Positions 1-8,467 of a stretch of DNA of 64,000 nucleotides are shown here, in pieces. How positions within the stretch are numbered: the stretch's first letter is position 1; each line of letters opens with the position of its first letter. The position numbers and the translations under genes are program-made. This DNA comes from Hoylesella pleuritidis JCM 14110. GTDB lineage: Bacteria > Bacteroidota > Bacteroidia > Bacteroidales > Bacteroidaceae. The stretch covers positions 33,017 to 97,016 of the forward strand of contig NZ_BAJN01000011.1 of the NCBI RefSeq assembly GCF_000613725.1, in the 5' to 3' direction. Under the pieces are notes generated by a model that worked only from the letters and a program-made list of their open reading frames with translations, did no database searches and had not been told where the DNA came from.

Positions 1-1
1 T

Positions 2-388
2 GTGAAGATATTCACCTCGATCGGTCGTTTCGAGTATCGCGGCGAGGGGTCTGTCAGAGGCTGGATAGCCCGTATTGTGGCTAATGAAGCATTAGATTTC
101 TTACGGCGCAATCAGCGATTCTGTTACACGGATGATATTCCCGAAGATTCCGATGACGACGATCCCGGCGTACAGCAGATTCCGCCCGATGTGTTGACAG
201 GAATGATAGGCCAGCTACCTGTGGGTTATCGATCGGTGATCAATATGTATGTCTTCGAGCAGATGAGTCATAAAGAGATTGCCGAAAGGTTGGGAATCAG
301 AGAAAACTCGTCTGCATCGCAGTTTTCGAGAGCCAAAAGGATATTGCGGAAAATGATCAATGAATATTTAAAAAACAACGAGATATGA
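2..388 (+). CDS. ECF-type RNA polymerase sigma factor (5' partial)
   Basis: This is the C-terminal part of an extracytoplasmic-function sigma-70 factor; the 5' end lies outside the window, so the apparent GTG start is only the window edge. The visible part begins inside region 2 (FEYRGEGSVRGWIARIVANE, with the usual W-I-x-x-I-V-x-N-x-A-x-D-F-x-R pattern). It ends with a region 4 helix-turn-helix, in which LPVGYRSVINMYVFEQMSHK is followed by EIAERLGI, then an S-x-S-x-x-S-R-A-K recognition helix. An acidic linker (about residues 45-55) separates the two. The stop overlaps the next gene by 4 nt (ATGA), so the two are translationally coupled. Family knowledge: such factors direct RNA polymerase to a small regulon and are held by a cognate anti-sigma factor, normally the next gene. 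Confidence 0.9.
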   Translation: MKIFTSIGRFEYRGEGSVRGWIARIVANEALDFLRRNQRFCYTDDIPEDSDDDDPGVQQIPPDVLTGMIGQLPVGYRSVINMYVFEQMSHKEIAERLGIRENSSASQFSRAKRILRKMINEYLKNNEI

Positions 389-1656
389 GCAAAAAAGACT
401 GGACACAACGACTGCACGACCGTTTGGCAGACTATGAAGAGGCTGCCCCGGACGATTTGTGGCAGGATATTGAGCGGGTGCTCGACCGTCAGGCCGAGAC
501 CCGGCGGCGTGCTCGCATCCTGCCGATGACGCGCATTGCTGCCGTAGCTGCAGCACTGCTCTGTCTCGTTTTAGGCGGGATTTACGTCTATCGCTCTGCT
601 TATCGCTCCGCAGAGAACCGTTTTGCAAATAAGGTACAGCATCCTACACCGCTTGCGGAAAGGGCTGTTGAGACCGTCAAAGATAACTCAATTTCTGACT
701 ATCAAGCGAATATTGGTGAGAGACAACTTGTGAAAGCGAAGTCTCTCATCGCTTTCGCCACTTCCGATCGTGAATTGGATGCAACGCAAGAGACCGTTAA
801 TCACGACGTGACTAACGGTCAATTACCCGACGAAAAGACGTTAAATGCAGCGCAAGTAACGGCCGATCGCCAGACTTCTGACAGTCGTAACGAGAATGCC
901 CGGACACAGGGCGTCGTGCGGGAGCATCCTACTTCTGCTTCAACCTCATCCCGCCCAAATAACAATTCTTTATTCCATACGCGCCCTTCCGCATCCCAAG
1001 TTCGTCATTCCAAGTTAGACCTAATGGCCTATGCGTCTAATGCTGTCATCGGACAAGCCAATTCCAATGGTGTGCTGATGAGCGAATCGGTAAGCGGAAA
1101 TAATGATCTTGCCGAGATGTCTTATGCCAAACGTGCCCCGATTTACCTTACTGATTATGGCGAAAAGGAGCATCATCACCAGCCGATATCGTTCGGTTTG
1201 TCGGTGCGTTACGGTCTGTCGCGTCGTTGGTCAGTATCGACGGGCGTGACCTATACCAAGGTTCGTTCCGACTTCGTACACATTATGGGGACCGAACAGG
1301 TGAAAAACGTTCAGACATTGCATTATGTCGGCGTTCCGTTGACGGCTCATTATAATGTGTGGGGTATCAAACACGTTAAGACTTATGTCTCTTTGGGCGG
1401 TGAAGCCGATATCAATGTCAAGGCGAATATTGCCACTGAGGGCAACCCACAGCCAATGGATAAAGATCGTGTACAATGGTCTGCCGGTGCGTCCGTGGGC
1501 GTTCAATACGATGTTTTTCCCCAAGTGGGCATTTATGCAGAGCCTGGTGTAAAGTATTATTTCGATAACAGAAGTCGCGTTCGCAATGTGTTCAAAGAAA
1601 CACCACTTAACTTCAGTGTGCAGGTAGGTTTGCGTATTAACGTTAAAGGAATATAA
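385..1656 (+). CDS. Putative dual-membrane anti-sigma factor with C-terminal outer-membrane beta-barrel
   Basis: The 423-aa protein has three parts. Residues 1-48 are a charged cytoplasmic-type segment (DDLWQDIERVLDRQ). Residues 51-69 are one hydrophobic helix (IAAVAAALLCLVLGGIYVY). A long polar, low-complexity linker (about 75-260) leads to a beta-rich domain (267-423) of alternating strands such as ISFGLSVRYGL, SVSTGVTYT, YVGVPLTAHYNV and VGIYAEPGVKYYF, typical of small porin-like barrels. No cleavable signal peptide is seen. The ATG overlaps the sigma factor stop. From this I infer an anti-sigma factor whose own C-terminus sits in the outer membrane, like the dual membrane-spanning anti-sigma (Dma) proteins described in Bacteroides. 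The barrel assignment is from pattern only. Confidence 0.7.
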   Translation: MSKKDWTQRLHDRLADYEEAAPDDLWQDIERVLDRQAETRRRARILPMTRIAAVAAALLCLVLGGIYVYRSAYRSAENRFANKVQHPTPLAERAVETVKDNSISDYQANIGERQLVKAKSLIAFATSDRELDATQETVNHDVTNGQLPDEKTLNAAQVTADRQTSDSRNENARTQGVVREHPTSASTSSRPNNNSLFHTRPSASQVRHSKLDLMAYASNAVIGQANSNGVLMSESVSGNNDLAEMSYAKRAPIYLTDYGEKEHHHQPISFGLSVRYGLSRRWSVSTGVTYTKVRSDFVHIMGTEQVKNVQTLHYVGVPLTAHYNVWGIKHVKTYVSLGGEADINVKANIATEGNPQPMDKDRVQWSAGASVGVQYDVFPQVGIYAEPGVKYYFDNRSRVRNVFKETPLNFSVQVGLRINVKGI

Positions 1657-1670
1657 AAGAGATGTGAAAA

Positions 1671-1758
1671 GCTGTTTTTCATTTTCCGATTAACTGTATT
1701 CGGAATGATGAAAAACGGCTTTTGTGTTGCTGACAGATGAAAACGAAAGAGAAAACGG
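1671..1758. repeat. 22-nt tandem array, GTTAATCG class (array 1)
   Basis: Four consecutive 22-nt units begin at 1671, 1693, 1715 and 1737; they share GCTGTTTTTC-, ACTGTATTCG- and ACGGCTTTTG-like heads and A/T-rich tails. Outer parts pair as AAAAGCTGTTTTTC with GAAAAACGGCTTTT, so the array can also fold as a hairpin. It lies at the 3' end of the anti-sigma gene, between convergent genes. Further on, about 1838-1853 resembles the 8-nt repeat family seen at 16983 and 55801. This copy is the most diverged of its class. Confidence 0.6.
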
Positions 1759-1867
1759 TTGTTTCTTGCTTTGTGAATGAACTTTTCCGACTTAGAAATT
1801 AATATTCGGAGAAAGCTCTTTTGTCAATCTTTTTCATACTTGTTTACTCGTCACGATTCCGCTGTTT

Positions 1868-2962
1868 CTATCGAAATGCATTGGCGGCATCGATGATGTG
1901 ATTGGTCTCTTCATCCGTCAGAGCCGGATGGAGGGGCAGACTCAACTCCTCGCGATGAATCTGTTCGGTTATGGGCAGCGATAGATGGCTGAGCCGGGCA
2001 TAACAACTCTGTTTGTGGGGAGGAACAGGATAGTGAATCAGTGTTTCTATTTCACAGGCCGACAGATATTTTCTTAGGTCGTCGCGACGGGTAGAAAAGA
2101 CGGGGAAAATATGATAAACGCAGTCGCTCGGAGAGTTCGGAATGCGAAGATGAGTGTTGCGAATGCAGGCAATATATTGTTCGGCGAGTCGGCGACGACG
2201 GTCGTTAGCCTCGTCGAGATACCGTAATTTGACGTCGAGAACAGCTGCTTGAAGTTCGTCTAACCGACTGTTGATGCCGCGAAAAGGGTAAATATACTTG
2301 CTACTGCTACCGTAATTGCCCAACGAGCGTATGGTTTCGGCCAGCTGGTCATCGTCAGTCGTCACCGCTCCGCCGTCACCCAGCGCCCCGAGATTCTTTC
2401 CCGGGTAAAAGCTATGCCCTGATGCGTCGCCCAATGAGCCTGTTCGGCGCTTGGCGTAACGGCATCCGTGTGCCTGCGCATTATCTTCGATCAGGCGCAG
2501 ATGATGCTGATCGCACAGCTTTCGGATGTGTTCGGTATAGGCACAACGGCCGTAAAGGTGCACGATCATCAGTCCGCGTGTCCGCGTATTGATGGCTCCG
2601 GCGATGCGTGTGTCGTCGATTTGGAGCGTGTCGAGCGTGGGTTCGACGAGTCGTGGAGTCAATCCTGCGGCATTGATAGCCAGTATCGATGCGATGAATG
2701 TATTGGCCGGAACGATGATTTCATCGCCTGGTTGCATCTCGCCAAGTGCTATATAAGCACGCAGAATCAGTGTGAGTGCATCTAATCCGTTGCCGCATCC
2801 GATGCAATGACGGGTTCCAATGTAGGCGGCATAGTGCTTTTCAAATAGCGAAACGGCCTCGCCTTGCAGATAACGACCGCTATTTGCTACGGTCGAAAGG
2901 GCTTTGTTCAGCTCGTCGACATACTGTGCGTTGATGCGTTTGAGATCTAAATAGGGGATCAT
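1868..2962 (-). CDS. DegT/DnrJ/EryC1 family sugar aminotransferase (FdtB/QdtB-like)
   Basis: A 364-aa PLP-dependent aminotransferase. The lysine that should carry PLP is in SFYPGKNLGALGDGGA, the N-terminal MIPYLDLKRINAQY is typical of the family, and GCGNGLDALTLILRAY holds the cofactor phosphate region. With an FdtA-type isomerase and dTDP-glucose 4,6-dehydratase encoded just upstream, the likely reaction is transfer of an amino group from glutamate to C3 of a dTDP-3-keto-6-deoxyhexose, giving a dTDP-3-amino-3,6-dideoxyhexose for a surface glycan. It is the last gene of the minus-strand run and is separated from the acyltransferase gene by a GATGA-rich repeat. The exact sugar stereochemistry cannot be read from sequence. 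Confidence 0.88.
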   Translation of the reverse strand: MIPYLDLKRINAQYVDELNKALSTVANSGRYLQGEAVSLFEKHYAAYIGTRHCIGCGNGLDALTLILRAYIALGEMQPGDEIIVPANTFIASILAINAAGLTPRLVEPTLDTLQIDDTRIAGAINTRTRGLMIVHLYGRCAYTEHIRKLCDQHHLRLIEDNAQAHGCRYAKRRTGSLGDASGHSFYPGKNLGALGDGGAVTTDDDQLAETIRSLGNYGSSSKYIYPFRGINSRLDELQAAVLDVKLRYLDEANDRRRRLAEQYIACIRNTHLRIPNSPSDCVYHIFPVFSTRRDDLRKYLSACEIETLIHYPVPPHKQSCYARLSHLSLPITEQIHREELSLPLHPALTDEETNHIIDAANAFR

Positions 2963-3046
2963 TGATGGATGACAGATGAGGGGGATTACGATGAATGATG
3001 AGGGATTAGTGATGAAAAATTGATGATTTTGCGGTGAATGATAGTT
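2963..3046. repeat. GATGA-type tandem repeat, 21-22 nt period
   Basis: Units beginning GATGACAGATGAGG (2968), GATGAATGATGAGG (2990), GATGAAAAATTGATG (3011) and GGTGAATGATAG (3033) are spaced 22, 21 and 22 nt. The stretch fills the gap between two genes of the same operon. Its period matches the other arrays in this window but its sequence does not. Confidence 0.55.
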
Positions 3047-3997
3047 TCATAAATACCATTCGTACGTGTCATAGCATATGCCGCGTGCGCCGAATCCTTC
3101 TTTTTGAAAGATCAGACCGCGGTTGAGCATTTGCCCCAGTGTCTCTGTCGACCGGCCGAAATCGAAGTATCGGGCCTCGCGAAAGTCGTCGTCGAGCAGG
3201 CGGGCGAACAACAAATCGAGTGCGCCTGTCTGCTTGCCGCGTGCCGATGCTGCTATATATTGAGCGTGAATGGTGTCGCGGCAGACATAAACAACGGTTC
3301 CCGCCACTGTCTCTTGCCCCTCGCGCGCCACAAACAAACGAATCTGGGAGGGAAAACGATGTTTCAGCAGGCGTAGTTCGGAAGCCGAATGCACGGGATG
3401 TACACCGTATTTACGAGTGAGATTGTTGTCGAGAGTCTGCCAAAATGTATCGATATCATCGCTCTCAGCAATGGAAATACCCGCAGCTTGGGCTTTTCGG
3501 GTGCCGCGTCGACGCAGTTCGGTGAAACGAATACGGCTTCTGAGTTCGACGACTGACGAGAGATCGCGCCCTATGAGACGTGCTTTGCAGATCTGTGTAA
3601 GCACATACAGATCTTCCTCCGAAGGTATATCGTGATAGATTCGGGGCACAGCCTTGTAGATAACGACCTGTAAACGTGCCGTGATGAGATACTTTTCGAG
3701 GGTCGAAAAGGCGTTGATCACAGTGTCGGTAATGGTTTTTCGCCCCACGATTAACCCGCCGTAGGTAAGGCCCTCGTGCGAGATCAGTCGGCCGTCGACC
3801 GTTTCGTTGGCTGGAAATAAGGCTACAAGGCGACCACGGTCATAAATCATCAGCGAGTGATCGTGATATCTGGCGCTGTGATAGTCCATATATCGTCGAT
3901 CGAAAAGAAATGTTCCGTTTCGAGATCGGGCCGTGAACGTATTCCATTCGTCGGCTTTTTCGGGTGTGTATCGAACTACTTCAAACATTGGCGACAT
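3047..3997 (-). CDS. GNAT/FemAB-like acyltransferase of the amino-sugar cluster
   Basis: A 316-aa protein resembling the GNAT-fold acetyltransferases with a BioF2/FemAB-like arrangement (PF13480-type). Recognisable parts are an N-terminal half with NGTFLFDRRYMDYHS, and a C-terminal half with IRLFVAREGQETVAGTVVYV followed by a small-residue turn and LDLLFARLLDDDF and FDFGRST, as expected for the acyl-CoA-binding half. It lies between the isomerase and aminotransferase genes, where other clusters place a left-handed beta-helix N-acetyltransferase (FdtC). I infer that it N-acylates the 3-amino sugar. Transfer of another acyl or aminoacyl group is possible. It overlaps the isomerase gene by 17 nt; a second in-frame ATG at 3988 would shorten the overlap. 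Confidence 0.72.
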   Translation of the reverse strand: MSPMFEVVRYTPEKADEWNTFTARSRNGTFLFDRRYMDYHSARYHDHSLMIYDRGRLVALFPANETVDGRLISHEGLTYGGLIVGRKTITDTVINAFSTLEKYLITARLQVVIYKAVPRIYHDIPSEEDLYVLTQICKARLIGRDLSSVVELRSRIRFTELRRRGTRKAQAAGISIAESDDIDTFWQTLDNNLTRKYGVHPVHSASELRLLKHRFPSQIRLFVAREGQETVAGTVVYVCRDTIHAQYIAASARGKQTGALDLLFARLLDDDFREARYFDFGRSTETLGQMLNRGLIFQKEGFGARGICYDTYEWYL

Positions 3998-4385
3998 ATT
4001 TCAGAAAGTCCGAATAATCGCGGATGTAATCGTTTTCTGCAAATGGTTCTGAAGCGAGAACAAGGCAAACGGCACCCGATGAGAAGTCGTCTAAGGTGCG
4101 CCAGATACCTGTTTCGATCAGAAGACCTTGATAAGGGTGATTCAAAAGATAAGAGTGGCGGGCGTGTCCGTTGTCCAATGTCACGGTAAACGACCCGCTG
4201 ATAGCCACCAATAATTGGCGAAGCCGGCGATGAGCGTGCCCTCCTCGGCTTTCGCCTCCGTGTACATCATAAACCCAGTAAGCCCGCCGTATGTCGAAAG
4301 GAATACTGCCGTATCCCTCGACAACGGTGAGATTGCCGCGCGGATCGATGATTTTCGGTAGGTCTATGAGTTGTCCTAAACGCAT
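3981..4385 (-). CDS. fdtA: dTDP-4-keto-6-deoxyhexose 3,4-ketoisomerase (FdtA/WxcM-like cupin)
   Basis: A 134-aa single-domain cupin. IIDPRGNLTVVEG, then IPFDIRRAYWVYDV, then GGHAHRRLRQLLVAISGSF are the family's signature pieces; the two histidines of G-G-H-A-H sit where the catalytic base is found in FdtA/QdtA. The family moves the keto group of dTDP-4-keto-6-deoxyglucose from C4 to C3. Its neighbours supply the preceding step (RmlB) and the following one (aminotransferase). The choice between FdtA (galacto product) and QdtA (gluco product) cannot be made by eye, so the symbol is tentative. Confidence 0.82.
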   Translation of the reverse strand: MRLGQLIDLPKIIDPRGNLTVVEGYGSIPFDIRRAYWVYDVHGGESRGGHAHRRLRQLLVAISGSFTVTLDNGHARHSYLLNHPYQGLLIETGIWRTLDDFSSGAVCLVLASEPFAENDYIRDYSDFLKYVANV

Positions 4386-4404
4386 TTCTTGCAGTTGTTT
4401 ACCC

Positions 4405-4704
4405 TTAGAATTGAATAAGTTGGCGTACCATTTGCCACTCGGGCGTGACGGCTAAGCGGCGTAGATCGGTTTCGATTTGCATCGCCATTGTTTCGAGACT
4501 GTACCCGTTTGTCTCGGCCAAACGGTCTAACGGTACCGCCGTTTTCCCCAAAATGCCGAAATATTGCAGTGCGATCGTCTCGTGATCGGCAGGCAATAGG
4601 TGGAAGATGTGCTCGATGTAATGTTCCATTCGATGACTGATGCACCCGGGATTCTGGCCCAAGTGCATCAGCACGGCGTGCATTTCGGCCGTTAAAGCGT
4701 CCAT
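4405..4704 (-). CDS. Small conserved protein with sigma region 4-like helices
   Basis: I start this gene at the ATG at 4704, whose first base is the last base of the rfbB TGA stop (TGATG), giving 99 aa. A longer reading upstream would run inside rfbB and is not credible. The middle reads HETIALQYFGILGKTAVPLD, then RLAETNGYSLETMAMQIETD and LRRLA, which resembles the helix-turn-helix of sigma region 4 (repeating I-x-L-x-Y-F-G, then a G-x-S-x-E turn, then L-R-x-L). No region 2 is present. Its tight coupling to rfbB suggests a role tied to the sugar operon, perhaps regulatory. Function is unknown. Confidence 0.6.
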   Translation of the reverse strand: MDALTAEMHAVLMHLGQNPGCISHRMEHYIEHIFHLLPADHETIALQYFGILGKTAVPLDRLAETNGYSLETMAMQIETDLRRLAVTPEWQMVRQLIQF

Positions 4705-5852
4705 CAACGGTTGCCGTACATTTGTTCGTAATACTTCTGATAGTCGCCGCTGGTTACCTCGGCAATCCAATTTTGGTGCTCGAGATTCCATCGGATGGTT
4801 TTCACGATGCCGTCGGCGAACTTGGTTTCGGGGTACCAACCCAGCTCATTCTTGATTTTTGTGGGGTCGATTGCATAGCGTTGGTCGTGGCCCAGGCGGT
4901 CGGCAACGAAAGTAATCAGGTCGTTGTTAATCCAGTCTATGCGTATTTCGCCGTCGGCACCGAGTTCTTTCTTCTTCAAGACAGTGCGTAAAGCCTTATC
5001 GTTTTCCATCATTTCGCGAATCGTTTTGATGGTAAGCTTCACGATATCTATGTTTTTCATCTCGTTATGTCCGCCCACATTGTATATTTGTCCGGCCTTT
5101 CCCTCGCGTACAACAAGGTCTATTGCCTTGCAGTGATCATCCACATAGAGCCAGTCTCTGATGTTTTCGCCCTTGCCGTAAACGGGTAATGGCTTACCGG
5201 CAAGAATGTTGTTGATGATCAACGGGATAAGTTTTTCAGGGAAATGGTAGGGTCCGTAGTTGTTGGAACACCGTGTGATACTTACCGGGAGATGGTAAGT
5301 GTCGTGATAAGCCATTACAAACAGGTCAGCACTTGTTTTTGAAGCACTGTACGGACTATGCGGACACAGTGGCGTTTCTTCGGTAAAATAGCCTGTGGAA
5401 CCGAGACTCCCGTAGACCTCATCGGTTGAAACCTGGTGATAACGCTTGCCTTCTCGCCACGTGGGATAGCCCTGGGCATCTTTCCCGTTGACCCAAGCAC
5501 GGCGGGCAGCGTCCATCAGATTCTGCGTGCCTAAGATGTTAACGGAGAGGAAAAGCTGCGGATCTTCAATGCTTCTGTCTACGTGACTCTCGGCCGCAAA
5601 GTTTACAACGAAGTCGGGATCGTAGTCTTTAAAGAGTTTGTCAACCAATTCGCGATCGCGGATATCGCCTCGAACGAAGAAGCATCGTTTGTCATCGATG
5701 TTGTTTTTGATGGTTCCGAGGTTGCCCGCATAGGTCAAAGCATCAAGCACGATGATGCGGATGTTGTCGTTCTTGTACTTCTTTTCAAGCAGGTATTTAA
5801 TGAAATTGGCGCCGATAAAACCTGCTGCGCCCGTGACTAAATACGTTTTCAT
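4704..5852 (-). CDS. rfbB: dTDP-glucose 4,6-dehydratase
   Basis: A 382-aa extended short-chain dehydrogenase. The NAD-binding TGAAGFIGANF is at residues 7-17, VNFAAESHVDRSIEDP follows, and the catalytic Y-x-x-x-K is in SPYSASKTSADL, with STDEVYGSLG supplying the T-D-E triad specific to this enzyme. It converts dTDP-glucose to dTDP-4-keto-6-deoxyglucose, the shared precursor for rhamnose and amino-deoxysugars. The usual partner RmlA is not in the window. The length is slightly above the family's usual 350-360 aa because of an insertion of charged residues near 285-305 (LKKKELGADGEIRIDWINND). Confidence 0.96.
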   Translation of the reverse strand: MKTYLVTGAAGFIGANFIKYLLEKKYKNDNIRIIVLDALTYAGNLGTIKNNIDDKRCFFVRGDIRDRELVDKLFKDYDPDFVVNFAAESHVDRSIEDPQLFLSVNILGTQNLMDAARRAWVNGKDAQGYPTWREGKRYHQVSTDEVYGSLGSTGYFTEETPLCPHSPYSASKTSADLFVMAYHDTYHLPVSITRCSNNYGPYHFPEKLIPLIINNILAGKPLPVYGKGENIRDWLYVDDHCKAIDLVVREGKAGQIYNVGGHNEMKNIDIVKLTIKTIREMMENDKALRTVLKKKELGADGEIRIDWINNDLITFVADRLGHDQRYAIDPTKIKNELGWYPETKFADGIVKTIRWNLEHQNWIAEVTSGDYQKYYEQMYGNR

Positions 5853-5907
5853 ATCGTTGTTTTTATGTTGTTGTCAATGTAAATGATTTTGTTTGTGAAA
5901 CTCTCAA

Positions 5908-6393
5908 TTATAAAGTTACCACCTCGCAATCAGTGAATCGGTTTCCCTCAATGGTCAAACGAACCAGCGTTCGGTCTTTATGCCAACCCTGAATACCTGC
6001 TGCTCCCGGGTTGATATGTAGTAAATGGAGGGTTTTGTCATACTGAATCTTCAAGATATGAGAGTGTCCGCAGACGAAGAGTTGCGGCGGAGCAGCATAC
6101 AGTGTGCTCTGAATTGCAGGGTCGTAATGCCCCGGATAACCGCCGATATGCGTCATTAGCACGTCTATGTCTTCGCATTTCCAACGCAGTCGAGGCTTAA
6201 ACATCAGTCTTAAATCGCCCCCGTCGCAATTGCCGTAGACGGCTTTGAGCGGGCGAAAGGCAGCCAACCGATCTGCCACTTCTGTCGAACCGATATCGCC
6301 GGCGTGCCAAATCTCGTCGCAAGGTTCTAAGTAATGCAGATACTTCTCATCCCAATAACCGTGCGTATCGCTGATAATGCCTAATCTTTTCAT
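5908..6393 (-). CDS. YfcE/MJ0936-type metallophosphoesterase
   Basis: A 161-aa single-domain calcineurin-like phosphoesterase. The metal ligands are visible as GIISDTHGYW (D-x-H), WHAGDIG (G-D), YGNCDG (G-N-x-D), LMTHIGG (H) and VCGHSHI (G-H-x-H). Family members hydrolyse phosphodiester substrates; the physiological substrate is usually unknown. The ATG overlaps the stop of the upstream kinase-like gene by 4 nt. Confidence 0.9.
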   Translation of the reverse strand: MKRLGIISDTHGYWDEKYLHYLEPCDEIWHAGDIGSTEVADRLAAFRPLKAVYGNCDGGDLRLMFKPRLRWKCEDIDVLMTHIGGYPGHYDPAIQSTLYAAPPQLFVCGHSHILKIQYDKTLHLLHINPGAAGIQGWHKDRTLVRLTIEGNRFTDCEVVTL

Positions 6394-7016
6394 TGTCGTT
6401 GCATTCGCTTTCGGATAAAATCAGCCAGATACCGAGCTGTTTCTTTGATGCCGAGCAGACTCGAATTGATACAGAGATCATACGAATCGCTGAAGCCCCA
6501 ACGTTTACCCGTGTAATAATTATAATAAGAAGAGCGACCACTCTCAATCGAATTGACCAATCGTTCGGCTGTTTTCGCGTCGCAGGCGTGACGTTCGGCT
6601 ATGCGTTCTATGCGTTTTTGTGTATCGGCTGTGATAAAAATATTCACCACATTGCGGTAATCGCGCAACACATAGTCGGCGCATCGCCCTACGAACACAC
6701 ACGAACCCGCATCGGCTGCCTTGCGAATTGCATCGCTCTGAAACTGAAACAAACTCTCCTGTGAGAACTTATCGTTGTAGAAGTTGGCGTCGGGCATATA
6801 AGGAATATGTATGTGGAAGCGCGACTTTAAGAATCCTTTATTTTCGTCGTTTTGCTCAAAGAACTTCTCACTAAAACCGCTTTCCTTGGCCGCTAAGTTA
6901 AGAAGCTCGCGATCATAGAACTTACACGCGAACTCATCGGCCAACAATCGCGCAATGCTTCGGCCTCCGCTGCCGAGCTGTCGGCCCACATTAATGATTA
7001 AATTCTTGTCGTTCAT
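6390..7016 (-). CDS. Cytidylate kinase-like family protein
   Basis: A 208-aa P-loop protein of the cytidylate kinase-like group (PF13189 type). The N-terminal INVGRQLGSGGRSIARLLA carries a G-x-x-x-G-S-G-G loop, and ADTQKRIERIAERHACD fits the lid region. It is not the canonical Cmk, which has a GPxGxGKS loop, so its nucleotide substrate is uncertain. It overlaps the MATE gene upstream by 26 nt and the phosphoesterase gene downstream by 4 nt, which implies one transcript. Confidence 0.85.
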   Translation of the reverse strand: MNDKNLIINVGRQLGSGGRSIARLLADEFACKFYDRELLNLAAKESGFSEKFFEQNDENKGFLKSRFHIHIPYMPDANFYNDKFSQESLFQFQSDAIRKAADAGSCVFVGRCADYVLRDYRNVVNIFITADTQKRIERIAERHACDAKTAERLVNSIESGRSSYYNYYTGKRWGFSDSYDLCINSSLLGIKETARYLADFIRKRMQRQ

Positions 7017-8376
7017 CGGTCAACTGTTTATGTTGTCTATTGAATTTACGCATATATACGGTCATCATCGCTATTGCAACGCCGGCCGAAACAGTATCGG
7101 CCACCGGCATCGAGATCCAAACACCGTCTACGCCGAAATGTTTCGGCAGGATAATCAGCATCGGAATGAGAAACAAAAGTTGTCTGGACAGCGACAAAAA
7201 CATACTGATGCGTGCCTTACCGATGCTCTGAAAGAAGTTGGTGATGACCATTTGGCAACCCACAATGGGGAAACTCAGCATTACGATGCGTATTCCTCGG
7301 ATAGACATTGCAATTAAAGTTTTGTCCGAAGTGAACAGTCTTGCACAAGGGTAAGGTGCTAACGTCGCCAGCAAAAAGCCGCTTGTCATCACCACCGTGC
7401 CTGCAATGACGCTTAGTTTGAGTACGCGCAACAGCCTGTCTAATTGTTGCGAACCGTAATTGTAACCTGCAATCGGTTGCATTCCTTGATTGACTCCCAT
7501 CGTGATCATCACGAAAATGAAAGCCACTTTGTTGGCAATGCCATAGGCGCCGACGGCCAAATCGCCGCCGTATTGCACCAGTCCGGTATTGATAAAAATA
7601 ACAACGACACACGCACAAACGTTCATTGCAAAGGGAGATATACCGACCCCGATGATATTCTGCACTAAATCGCGTCGCAGTCGGAATGTTCCGCGTTTGA
7701 AATGGATGAGTTTGGCCTTGTTGCTGAATAGTTTCAGTTGCCACGTGAGCGCCACAGCTTGCGATAAAATGGTTGCATACGCCGCACCGCGAATGCCGAG
7801 TTCGAGTCCGAAAATGAACAACGGGTCGAGCACTGCATTGAAAGCGACGGTGAAAATGGTAGCAAACATAGCCTGCCGAGGCTTGCTTGCCGCCCGCAAT
7901 ACAGCGTTAAGACCGAAGTACATATGCGAGATTGCGTTACCGGCAAGAATCACTTCCATATAGTCTCGCGCATAAACGATGGTTTGGTCGCTTGCTCCGA
8001 AGAAGCGAAGAATAGGATTTAGGAAAAGGAGACACACCAATGTGAGTGACAATCCGATGATAAGATTCAGCGTAAACGTATTTCCTAAGATTCGCTGTGC
8101 AGTGGAATAGTCTTTCTGTCCTAACTTAACCGAAAGGCAGGTAGAGGCTCCAATGCCGATGGCTGCACCGAAAGCGCTCGTCAAATTCATAAAAGGGAAT
8201 GTGATGGCAAGCCCTGAAATGGCCATCGCACCTACCCCCTGGCCGATGAAAATACTGTCCACCATATTATATAACGACGCTGCCGTCATCGCAATAATGG
8301 CCGGAATGGCATATTGCATCAGCAGTTTGCCTACGGGTTTGGTGCCCAATTCCAAAGTCGCCTGTTTGTGATCCAT
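6991..8376 (-). CDS. MATE family efflux transporter
   Basis: I start at the ATG at 8376 (MDHKQATLELGTKPVGKLLM), because upstream residues lie over the promoter. The 461-aa protein shows about twelve hydrophobic segments in two halves, with the family's typical AASLYNMVDSIFIGQGVGAM after the first helix and MGVNQGMQPIAGYNYGSQQL at the start of the second half. MATE proteins export drugs, metabolites or lipid-linked compounds using Na+ or H+ gradients. Being first in a run that ends in deoxysugar genes, it could be co-expressed with them, but no shared function is shown. Confidence 0.92.
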   Translation of the reverse strand: MDHKQATLELGTKPVGKLLMQYAIPAIIAMTAASLYNMVDSIFIGQGVGAMAISGLAITFPFMNLTSAFGAAIGIGASTCLSVKLGQKDYSTAQRILGNTFTLNLIIGLSLTLVCLLFLNPILRFFGASDQTIVYARDYMEVILAGNAISHMYFGLNAVLRAASKPRQAMFATIFTVAFNAVLDPLFIFGLELGIRGAAYATILSQAVALTWQLKLFSNKAKLIHFKRGTFRLRRDLVQNIIGVGISPFAMNVCACVVVIFINTGLVQYGGDLAVGAYGIANKVAFIFVMITMGVNQGMQPIAGYNYGSQQLDRLLRVLKLSVIAGTVVMTSGFLLATLAPYPCARLFTSDKTLIAMSIRGIRIVMLSFPIVGCQMVITNFFQSIGKARISMFLSLSRQLLFLIPMLIILPKHFGVDGVWISMPVADTVSAGVAIAMMTVYMRKFNRQHKQLTDERQEFNH

Positions 8377-8395
8377 TCCTGTTTTGATTACGCTG

Positions 8396-8403
8396 CAAAT
8401 ATA
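8396..8403 (-). promoter_or_regulatory. -7 box of the MATE gene
   Basis: Reading the minus strand, TATATTTG fits TAnnTTTG about 20 nt before the MATE ATG. No clear -33 TTTG at the usual spacing was found. Confidence 0.45.
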
Positions 8404-8467
8404 AACAAAATTTCTCAGACAGGCGTAATACCCCGGGAGAAACGTTCGGAAAACCGATTTAATATCG

